From Actinomycetes bacterium (GTDB lineage Bacteria > Actinomycetota > Acidimicrobiia > Acidimicrobiales > UBA8190), in assembly GCA_021798135.1 (NCBI GenBank), contig JAJZYI010000196.1:1-6377 (forward strand): a stretch of DNA of 6,377 bases, in the 5' to 3' direction. Below the pieces are notes generated by a model. That model was not told the DNA's origin. It did not search any database and saw nothing but the letters and a program-made list of their open reading frames with translations. Positions within the stretch are counted from its first letter, which is position 1. Each line of letters starts with the position of its first letter. This document shows, piece after piece, positions 1-5,441 of the stretch. Made by a program: the position numbers and the translations under genes.

Positions 1-683
1 ATCAGGGTGGTCATGGACACGCGCCAGCCGTCGCCGACGTCGCCGATCCGGTCCCGGTCGGGCACGCGAACCTCGGTCAGGTAGACCTCGTTGAACTCGG
101 CCTCGCCGGTCATCTGGCGCAGCGGTCGCACCTCCACGCCCGGCGCGTGCATGTCCAGGGCGAAGTAGGTGAGGCCCCGGTGCTTGGGCACCGAGGGGTC
201 GGTCCGCGCCACCAGCATGCCCCGGTCGGCGATGTGGGCCAGGGTGTTCCACACCTTCTGCCCCGTGACCACCCACTCGTCCCCGTCGCGCAACGCCCGG
301 GTGGACAGGCTGGCGAGGTCCGAGCCCGATCCCGGTTCCGAGAACAGCTGGCACCAGGCGTCCTCACCGGTGAACATCCGGCGGAGCAGGCGGTCCTGCA
401 GCTCGTCGCTCCCGTGGGTCACGACGGTCGGGCCGGCCATGGCGAGCCCGAAGAAGTGGCGCAGGCCCGGTGCCGGCGCCCCCGCCCGGCGGAGCCGTTC
501 GTCGATCCGCCGCTGCAGGTTGGGGGCCAGGCCGAGCCCGCCGCGGCCCTCGGGGAAGCCCACCCACGCCAGGCCGAGGTCGTACTGGGCACCGCGGAAC
601 CCGACGGGGTCGGCCGCCGCCGGGTCGTGCCCTGCCAGCAACCGGTCGATGCGGTCGTCGACGAGGTCAGCGGGCTCGGGCAC
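1..683 (-). CDS. Acyl-CoA dehydrogenase, N-terminal part (cut by window edge)
   Basis: FAD-dependent enzyme family that introduces the alpha-beta double bond into acyl-CoA thioesters in fatty-acid or related acyl-CoA breakdown, in the cytoplasm. The window holds 227 codons from a GTG start and the frame is still open at base 1; family members are usually about 380-400 residues, so roughly the last 40% is missing, including the catalytic glutamate region. Visible: an N-terminal helical part (1-105), then the FAD/substrate signature LFSEPGSGSDLAS (113-125), TGQKVWNTLAHIADRGMLVA (140-159), and FNEVYLTEVRVPD (197-209), which marks the middle beta domain. This resembles the FadE-type proteins common in actinobacteria. 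The start is set by a strong AAGGAGGAG ribosome site ending 7 bases before GTG. A 310-base gap separates it from the gene upstream, so it probably has its own promoter. The exact substrate cannot be read from this part. Confidence 0.93.
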   Translation of the reverse strand, partial: MPEPADLVDDRIDRLLAGHDPAAADPVGFRGAQYDLGLAWVGFPEGRGGLGLAPNLQRRIDERLRRAGAPAPGLRHFFGLAMAGPTVVTHGSDELQDRLLRRMFTGEDAWCQLFSEPGSGSDLASLSTRALRDGDEWVVTGQKVWNTLAHIADRGMLVARTDPSVPKHRGLTYFALDMHAPGVEVRPLRQMTGEAEFNEVYLTEVRVPDRDRIGDVGDGWRVSMTTL

Positions 684-690
684 CAGTGCG

Positions 691-699
691 CTCCTCCTT
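691..699 (-). promoter_or_regulatory. Ribosome binding site of the acyl-CoA dehydrogenase gene
   Basis: On the minus strand this reads AAGGAGGAG, close to the ideal anti-16S match, with its end 7 bases before the GTG at 683. It decides the start, since there is no ATG nearby in this frame. Confidence 0.8.
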
Positions 700-734
700 C
701 CGGCCGCCGGCGACCCGAGAGCGGGTCGGAGTCC

Positions 735-802
735 CGGTCTGGGCCCGGGTCGGACCCGGGTCACCGGTCGGGGCCCGGGTCCTGGTCGGGACCCAGGCCC
801 AG
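735..802. repeat. GC-rich palindrome and inverted-repeat cluster
   Basis: A 17-base stretch at 735-751 recurs at 765-781 with one mismatch, a spacing of 30 bases. Both copies hold GGGCCCGGGTC. Between them lies the perfect 10-base palindrome GACCCGGGTC (753-762). The whole is closed by an imperfect inverted repeat: CTGGGCCCGGGTC (739-751) against GACCCAGGCCCAG (790-802), which pairs along all 13 positions in the minus-strand RNA if one G-U pair is allowed. It begins about 50 bases before the acyl-CoA dehydrogenase start, so it could fold in that gene's leader or end the upstream transcript. Without a T tract, a terminator role is inference only. Confidence 0.65.
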
Positions 803-876
803 GCTATCGCCGCGGTGGGAGCGGGACCGGGACGGCCGCCGTCGGGCCGAGGTCCGCGGTGGTCGCGCCGCGGTGG

Positions 877-987
877 GTCGGGCGCTATCCGCCGCGGCGT
901 CCCGGAACGGCAGGTCGGGCGCTGCCCGCCGCGGCGTCCCCGGTCGGTTGGTCGGGCGCTGCCAACGGCGACCTCCCGGAACGGCAG
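877..987. repeat. Degenerate 37-base tandem repeat, three copies
   Basis: Three head-to-tail units of exactly 37 bases start at 877, 914 and 951. Each opens with GTCGGGCGCT. Units 1 and 2 share 30 of 37 bases, units 1 and 3 share 30 of 37, and units 2 and 3 share 27 of 37. Units 1 and 3 both end in GGAACGGCAG, while unit 2 ends differently. A more worn copy may precede them (about 841-876). The period is not a multiple of three and the array starts 7 bases beyond the GGDEF/EAL stop, so it is non-coding. Units touch directly without spacers, which excludes a CRISPR array. Confidence 0.85.
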
Positions 988-993
988 GTGCGG

Positions 994-3645
994 TCAGCCG
1001 GTCGCCGTCCGCTCGTGGCCGAACCGCCTGTTCAGGCACGCGCCGACCTCGCTCGCGGGCAGGGCCGGAGAGAACAGGAAGCCCTGCCCGAAGTCGCAGC
1101 CGAGCTCCCGGAGGACCTGGAGCTGCGCCTCGGTCTCGATGCCCTCGGCGACGACCACCGTGCCCAGGTCGTGGCCGAGCGACACCACGGCGCCGAGCAT
1201 GGCCGCCTCCGCCTGGTGCTGCGCCTGGTTCGACGCCTGGCCGACGAAGGACCGGTCGATCTTCAGGATCGACGGCCGCAGCAGCGTCAGGCTCGCCAGC
1301 GACGAGTACCCCGTGCCGAAGTCGTCGATCGCCAGACCCACCCCCAGGTCCCGCAGGCCGCCGACGACGTCGGCGGCGTCCCGCGCGTCGCCCAGGATGC
1401 TGCTCTCGGTGATCTCCAGCACCAGCTGCCCGGCGGGGACGCCGGTCACCGCCAGCAGGCGAGCCACCGTGCCGACCAGCCCCGGGGCGTGGAGCTGCCG
1501 GGGCGACAGGTTGACGGCGACGCGCGGCGGTGGCCGGTCCGCCACGGCGTCGTGCCAGACCGCCACCTGCTCCAGCGCCTGTCGGAGCGCGAACGTGCCG
1601 AGCTCGGCGATCATCTCGGTCTGCTCCGCCACGGGTATGAACTGGTCGGGCGGCACCCAGCCCCGCTCGGGGTGGCGCCACCGCATCAGGGCCTCGAACG
1701 CCACGACGTCCCCGGTCGCCAGGTCGACGATCGGCTGGTAGTGCATGGAGAGCTGGCCCCGTTCCAGGGCCAGCTCGAGCTCCTGGCCGATCTCGAAGTG
1801 GCTCGACGCCCGTTCCCGCATGCCCTCGTCGAAGAAGGCGGCGACGTCCTTGCCGCGGCGCTTCGCCTCGTACAGCGCGATGTCGGCCTGCCGGATCAGC
1901 TCGCTCGCGTCCGGTGCCCCGGCCTCGCCGGCCGCGCACCACAGCGCCACACCGAGGCTCGCCCGCTGCCTGACCCGGTGGTCGCCGACCCGGAAGGATC
2001 CGGTGAGCGCGCCGAGCAGGCGCGAGGCGAGCTCGTCGGCCTGGGCCCGTGCCTGCAGCCCTTCCGCCAGGACGAGGAACTCGTCGCCCCCGAACCGGGC
2101 CACGGTGTCACCGGCCCGCGACGCGTGCTGCAGGCGGCGCGCCACGGTCACCAGCAGCTCGTCGCCCACCGCGTGGCCGAGGGAGTCGTTCACGCCCTTG
2201 AAGTCGTCGAGGTCGAGCAGCGCGACGGCCACCAACCCGCCGCTCTCGCCACCAGGGCCGTCACCGGCGCCGCCGGCGCCGGCCCGCTGCAGGGCGGCGC
2301 TCAGGCGCTGCTCGAACAGGCGGCGGTTGGCCAGGCCGGTGAGCGGGTCGTGCAGTGCCTGGTGGCTCAGCTGCGACGTGAGGGCGTGCTGCCGGCTCAC
2401 GTCGCGGACCGAGCAGACGAAGTACGCGATCGCCCCCGTGTCGTCGTGGGCGGCTGCCTTCTGCACGTCCACCCACAGGACGCGGCCGTCCCTGTGGACG
2501 TAGCGCTTGGTGAAGGTGGCCTGGGCGATCCGGCCGGAGAGCAGCTGGGCGTGGACGCGGTCCCCGATGGCGACGTCGTCGGGGTGGGTGATGCACACGG
2601 CGTTCTCGCCGACCAGGTCGCCAGGGTCGTAGCCGACCATGTCGCAGAACGCCGGGTTGGCCTTGAGGACCCGGTCCTCGACGTCCACGAGCACGACGCC
2701 GTCGACGTTGCTCTCGAAGGTGAGCCGGAACCGCTCCTCGGACTCGACGAGCGCCCTGACGGCAGCGGCCACCCGCTCCCGCTCGCGCTCCTCGGCCCGC
2801 TCCCGGGCCGTCTCGGCTGCCCTGCGCACGCTGTCGTCCCGCACCACGGCGAGGGTCCACGGGCCACCGTCGAGCCCGACGGGCTCGAGCAGGACGTCGA
2901 CGGGGAGGTAGGTGGCGTCCTTGCGCTGGAGCACGATGTCCGTGCCGACCCCCATCGGCCGTGCCAGCTGCGCCTCGGCGAAGGCGGTGCGTAGCTGGCC
3001 GTGGCGCTGGCGCCGGTCGTGTGGCACCAGCTGCTCCACCGGTCGCCCGCCCAGCTCGTGGCGCGCGTACCCGGTGAGCTCCACCAGGCGCTCGTTGACG
3101 AAGCGGACGGTGCCGCTCCCGTCGACCAGCGCGATGCCGTCGGGCAGCATCTCGATCAGCCGCTGCCACGACAGCGGGTGGCCCTCGAAGTACGCGGCGA
3201 TCCGTGCCCGCTCCTCGCCGAGGAGGTGCGAGCGGTGCCGCTTCTCCTCGGCGAACCGGTCGCCCAGGAGCACGGCGCACACCAGCACGGTCGCCAGCGT
3301 GCCCCAGGTGCCCCATCGGGTCGTGGAGCTGTGCGTGGTCACCAGCTCCTGGGGGATCACGACGACGGCGCTCTGGAGCGCGACGGCGAACGAGCCGACG
3401 AAGCCGAAGGAGGTCCCCGCGTACACGACCGGGACGAAGAGCACCAGCAGCACGACGAACCCCGGCATGCCGATGGCCCCGCGCGCGTGGGCCACGTCGG
3501 CCACGAGGTGCAGCACGAGGACCACCGCCACGACGCCCTGGACGACCCAGAAGCGAGGGTCGTCCACCGGTGGGTTGGCGAGGCTCTCGAGCAGCTCTCG
3601 GTACGAGCGCCGTTTGCGGCACGTGGCGCCCTCGGTCGTCTGCAT
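994..3645 (-). CDS. Membrane-bound PAS-PAS-GGDEF-EAL cyclic-di-GMP turnover protein
   Basis: A protein of 883 residues predicted to make and/or break cyclic di-GMP at the inner face of the membrane. Domains: four hydrophobic segments (about 32-51, 61-78, 81-98, 113-128), PAS 1 (about 160-272), a charged Arg/Glu helix (272-300), PAS 2 (about 300-417), GGDEF (about 425-605) and EAL (about 617-870). The GGDEF motif is intact at 519-523, with metal-site D478 and the product-inhibition motif RxxD at 510-513, five residues before it. EAL keeps its metal and catalytic residues: E651 (EALMR), N712, E744, D774/D775 (DDFGTGY), K795, E834 and Q854. Both activities are therefore possible; which dominates cannot be read. 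A Gly/Ala-rich insert at 455-470 lies inside GGDEF. It follows the PAS-MCP gene by 35 bases, so co-transcription is likely. The ATG at 3645 is chosen because homology and the first membrane helix begin soon after; its ribosome site is poor. Confidence 0.96.
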   Translation of the reverse strand: MQTTEGATCRKRRSYRELLESLANPPVDDPRFWVVQGVVAVVLVLHLVADVAHARGAIGMPGFVVLLVLFVPVVYAGTSFGFVGSFAVALQSAVVVIPQELVTTHSSTTRWGTWGTLATVLVCAVLLGDRFAEEKRHRSHLLGEERARIAAYFEGHPLSWQRLIEMLPDGIALVDGSGTVRFVNERLVELTGYARHELGGRPVEQLVPHDRRQRHGQLRTAFAEAQLARPMGVGTDIVLQRKDATYLPVDVLLEPVGLDGGPWTLAVVRDDSVRRAAETARERAEERERERVAAAVRALVESEERFRLTFESNVDGVVLVDVEDRVLKANPAFCDMVGYDPGDLVGENAVCITHPDDVAIGDRVHAQLLSGRIAQATFTKRYVHRDGRVLWVDVQKAAAHDDTGAIAYFVCSVRDVSRQHALTSQLSHQALHDPLTGLANRRLFEQRLSAALQRAGAGGAGDGPGGESGGLVAVALLDLDDFKGVNDSLGHAVGDELLVTVARRLQHASRAGDTVARFGGDEFLVLAEGLQARAQADELASRLLGALTGSFRVGDHRVRQRASLGVALWCAAGEAGAPDASELIRQADIALYEAKRRGKDVAAFFDEGMRERASSHFEIGQELELALERGQLSMHYQPIVDLATGDVVAFEALMRWRHPERGWVPPDQFIPVAEQTEMIAELGTFALRQALEQVAVWHDAVADRPPPRVAVNLSPRQLHAPGLVGTVARLLAVTGVPAGQLVLEITESSILGDARDAADVVGGLRDLGVGLAIDDFGTGYSSLASLTLLRPSILKIDRSFVGQASNQAQHQAEAAMLGAVVSLGHDLGTVVVAEGIETEAQLQVLRELGCDFGQGFLFSPALPASEVGACLNRRFGHERTATG

Positions 3646-3661
3646 GGTCTGGGCCCGTCGT

Positions 3662-3667
3662 CTTCCT
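3662..3667 (-). promoter_or_regulatory. Weak, distant ribosome site before the GGDEF/EAL gene
   Basis: AGGAAG on the minus strand is the only purine-rich block between the MCP stop (3681-3683) and the ATG at 3645. It lies 16 bases from the start, farther than normal. The other genes here have clean sites at 5-7 bases. Expression may therefore depend on ribosomes finishing the MCP gene just upstream, or be deliberately low. Confidence 0.35.
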
Positions 3668-3680
3668 GCGACCGCCCGCC

Positions 3681-4814
3681 TCAGGACCTCGACAGCAGCG
3701 CCTGCAGCTCCTCGGCCTTGGCGTTGAGCTGGGCGGCGACCTGCTGCAGGTCCTCGACGGCGGCGGTCGTGCGCTCGGCGAGCGACGCCACGGTGGTGAC
3801 CGAGCGGCTGATCTCCGCGGAGGTGGCCGTCTGCTCCTCGACGGCGGCGGCGACGGTCGTCTGCTCGTTGCCCACCTGCTCCACGAGCGCCGTCACGTGG
3901 GCGATGGCGGACGTGGCCTCGCCCGAGCCGCCCTGGATGGCGGCGATCATCTCGGCGATCTTGGCGGTCGCCGTGGTGGTCTCGCGCGACAGCTCCTTGA
4001 TCTCGCTGGCCACGACGGCGAACCCCCTGCCGGCCTCGCCCGCCCGGGCCGCCTCGATGGTGGCGTTCAGGGCCAGGAGGTTCGTCTGCTCGGCGATCTT
4101 GGTGATCATGTCGACGATGCCGCCGATCTCCTCGGTCCTGGAGCGCAGCTTCTCCATCGACTCGCCGGAGCTCGTGGCGGCCTCCACCACCTCCCGGGCG
4201 AGGGCCACCGTCGACGCGGTGGTGCGGGCGATCTCGCTGACCGCCGCGTTCATCTCCTCGGTCGCGCTGGCCGACGACGCAGCCTGCCCCGCGGTGTCGT
4301 CGGCGATGGACCGCAGCTCGGACGACGAGCTCGCCGTCTGGGAGGCGGCGCCGGCCAGCTCGCCCGCCACCTGGTGGACGAGGCGCTCGATCTCCATCTG
4401 CTGGCTCACGTCGTCCCAGCTGACGATGTAGCCGTAGCACTCCTTGTCCGGGCCGAAGATGCCGTTGACGGTCGTCTTCAGGGTGACGTCGCCGAAGGTG
4501 AAGGTGGCCTCGTGGGGGAAGTTGGCCGGATCGCGCAGGATCCGCTCGACGCGTGCCGGGTCACGGTGGAAGCGGTGGATCGACCCGCCGGCGAGCTCGT
4601 CGACCGAGAGCCCGAAGGCCTGCCGGATGGCGTGCTCGATCGAGCGTGCGGTGCGCAGGGCACGGCGGTTGGCGTACACCAGGGTGAAGTGCTCGTCGGC
4701 GGCGAAGACGTTCGCCTCCAGGCTGTCGAGCATGGCCCGCAGGCCGTCCATCGTCGCGAGGGGCCCGGTCCGGCCCCCCGTCGGGGTTCGCTTGATCATG
4801 GTCAGCTGGCTCAT
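3681..4814 (-). CDS. Soluble PAS-domain methyl-accepting chemotaxis protein
   Basis: A cytoplasmic chemoreceptor of 377 residues that would control a CheA kinase in response to a signal sensed by its PAS domain. There is no signal peptide or membrane helix. The PAS domain is about 22-137 and contains SIHRFHRDPARVERILRDP (78-96), a pattern typical of PAS domains fused to MCP modules; the ligand is unknown. The signalling coiled coil runs from about 146 to 372, with the conserved tip IAEQTNLLALNATIEAARAG (240-259) and GRGFAVVASEIKELSRE (262-278). Likely methylation sites are E186/E187 (SATEEMNAA) and E326/E327 (AAVEEQTATSA), one in each helix, fitting the cheR gene upstream. No C-terminal CheR-binding pentapeptide is present. 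I choose the ATG at 4814 because AGGAG lies 6 bases before it; an in-frame ATG at 4847 would add 11 residues but lacks a ribosome site. Confidence 0.95.
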   Translation of the reverse strand: MSQLTMIKRTPTGGRTGPLATMDGLRAMLDSLEANVFAADEHFTLVYANRRALRTARSIEHAIRQAFGLSVDELAGGSIHRFHRDPARVERILRDPANFPHEATFTFGDVTLKTTVNGIFGPDKECYGYIVSWDDVSQQMEIERLVHQVAGELAGAASQTASSSSELRSIADDTAGQAASSASATEEMNAAVSEIARTTASTVALAREVVEAATSSGESMEKLRSRTEEIGGIVDMITKIAEQTNLLALNATIEAARAGEAGRGFAVVASEIKELSRETTTATAKIAEMIAAIQGGSGEATSAIAHVTALVEQVGNEQTTVAAAVEEQTATSAEISRSVTTVASLAERTTAAVEDLQQVAAQLNAKAEELQALLSRS

Positions 4815-4820
4815 GCCTCT

Positions 4821-4825
4821 CTCCT
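4821..4825 (-). promoter_or_regulatory. Ribosome binding site that fixes the MCP start
   Basis: The minus strand reads AGGAG six bases before the ATG at 4814. The longer in-frame start at 4847 is preceded only by GC-rich sequence without a Shine-Dalgarno match, so the shorter protein is preferred. Confidence 0.75.
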
Positions 4826-4918
4826 GTTCGCACTGCAGGTAAGCCATGCGGTCCGGCGCTCGGGCCGGGTGGTGCAGGTGTGCCGGACGGGAGCCCGGCG
4901 GGTACCGCTGCTGCGCGA

Positions 4919-4939
4919 GGCGGCCCCCCGGCGGCCGCC
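4919..4939 (-). terminator. Possible T-less hairpin (weak terminator or attenuator candidate)
   Basis: A perfect 7 bp stem, GGCGGCC against GGCCGCC, with a 7-base loop, directly abutting another 5 bp stem at 4940-4956. It lies after cheX and before the MCP gene. High-GC actinobacteria are sometimes proposed to use hairpins without a U tract as terminators, but this one cannot be distinguished from chance pairing by sequence alone. Confidence 0.25.
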
Positions 4940-4983
4940 CGGCCAGCGATCGGCCGAGCCCTGCCGGGTGAGCGCCGGCGAGC

Positions 4984-5430
4984 TCACGCGCTCTTCGCCT
5001 CGAACACGTTGAGCAGGATCCGCTTGCCGTCGACCTCGAAGGCCAGGCGACGGATGGGCTCGGCTCCCGTCGGCAGCCCGGCCGCCTCGTCGTCGGTCAC
5101 GGTCGGCAGGCCGAGCTGCGACGGCATGGGGATCAGCGCCTTGATGTTGCCGCCCGCCATGTTCGCCAGCTCGCCGAGGGCGTCACGGACCTCCTCGGGA
5201 GCGGCGTCGCCGTCCTCGACGCCGAACATGGCGGCGGCGACGGCGGCCGCCAGGTCGGCATCGCAGTCGATCGTGACCACGCCCTCCCAGCCGCCGGTGA
5301 TGTCGACGCGCCCGACGAGGCGGTGCCCGGTGCCGCCGCCTTCGGCGTCGGACTCGACCAGGCCTCGCCCGAGCAGGCTCTGCCAGATCTCGTCCATGAT
5401 CGAACGGAGCTCGTCCTGGGTGAACGTCAC
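4984..5430 (-). CDS. cheX: CheX-like CheY-P phosphatase (CheC/CheX/FliY family)
   Basis: A protein of 148 residues likely to dephosphorylate CheY-P in the cytoplasm and so end the chemotaxis signal. The family's active site is acidic-or-Ser-x3-Glu-x2-Asn; here it is D83, E87, N90 in DALGELANMAGGNIKALI (83-100). There is one such site, as in CheX, whereas CheC carries two. The surrounding pattern also fits: GWEGVVTIDCDADLAAAVAAAMFG (47-70) is the strand-helix before the active helix, and the C-terminal strand is RILLNVFEA (137-145). Conserved P109 follows N90 by 18 residues, slightly nearer than the spacing often quoted for CheC. The GTG start has GGGAGG five bases before it, and this site touches the cheR stop codon; only 10 bases separate the two genes, indicating one transcript. 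A CheC-like function is the alternative, but the length and single site favour CheX. Confidence 0.88.
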   Translation of the reverse strand: MTFTQDELRSIMDEIWQSLLGRGLVESDAEGGGTGHRLVGRVDITGGWEGVVTIDCDADLAAAVAAAMFGVEDGDAAPEEVRDALGELANMAGGNIKALIPMPSQLGLPTVTDDEAAGLPTGAEPIRRLAFEVDGKRILLNVFEAKSA

Positions 5431-5435
5431 GGTGG

Positions 5436-5441
5436 CCTCCC
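5436..5441 (-). promoter_or_regulatory. Ribosome binding site of cheX, touching the cheR stop
   Basis: GGGAGG on the minus strand, five bases before the GTG at 5430. Its first base is the last base of the cheR TAG stop, so termination of cheR and initiation of cheX are physically linked. Confidence 0.75.

Larger units (their letters stand above)
684..993. other. Gene-free, repeat-rich intergenic region (310 bases)
   Basis: This lies between the stop of the GGDEF/EAL gene (994-996) and the start of the acyl-CoA dehydrogenase (683). It should hold the end of one transcript and the promoter of the next. I recognise no convincing coding frame; the open frames here are the usual result of very high G+C. 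It contains a 37-base tandem repeat (877-987), a palindromic cluster (735-802) and scattered shorter repeats: CGCCGCGGTGGG at 808-819 and 866-877, and GCTATC-type copies at 803 and 884. No rho-independent terminator with a T tract is seen on either strand, and no confident promoter hexamers. Confidence 0.8.
4815..4983 (-). other. cheX-MCP intergenic gap with four hairpins
   Basis: This 169-base gap is the largest break within the chemotaxis cluster. In transcription order it holds short perfect stems at 4987-4968 (6 bp GTGAGC/GCTCAC, reaching over the cheX stop codon), 4956-4940 (5 bp, 7-base loop), 4939-4919 (7 bp GGCGGCC/GGCCGCC, 7-base loop) and 4899-4882 (5 bp, 8-base loop). None is followed by a T run. 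They could reduce read-through or stabilise a processed end, but high G+C makes such stems common by chance. No clear promoter is seen, and nothing suggests a small gene. Confidence 0.55.

Noticed and set aside
801..829. Promoter for the acyl-CoA dehydrogenase gene, minus-strand TAGCCT as -10
   Set aside because: It fits only TANNNT, and the hexamer about 17 bases upstream is unlike TTGACA, so it is too weak to list.
877..987. CRISPR array
   Set aside because: Units abut directly with no unique spacers, there are only three copies with many substitutions, and no cas genes are near.
684..993. Small gene or tRNA in the intergenic region
   Set aside because: No frame with a ribosome site and sensible composition was found, and no cloverleaf or conserved T-loop sequence is visible.
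169..2994. Very long plus-strand open frame (941 codons) opposite the GGDEF/EAL gene
   Set aside because: Its translation is Arg/Pro/Gly/Ala-rich with no recognisable domain, and it lies antisense to a gene with clear domains. Long antisense frames are expected at this G+C content.
3646..4440. Upstream extension of the GGDEF/EAL frame through the MCP gene (1148 codons in total)
   Set aside because: The extra part is Arg/Asp/Gly-rich shadow sequence out of frame with a well-supported MCP. The real protein begins at the ATG at 3645.
4815..4847. Alternative MCP start at 4847
   Set aside because: It has no ribosome site, while the in-frame ATG at 4814 has AGGAG at ideal distance.
4948..4956. 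Flagellar sigma factor (FliA-type) -10 element, GCCGATCG on the minus strand
   Set aside because: Six of eight bases fit GCCGATAA, but there is no TAAA-like -35 element at proper distance.
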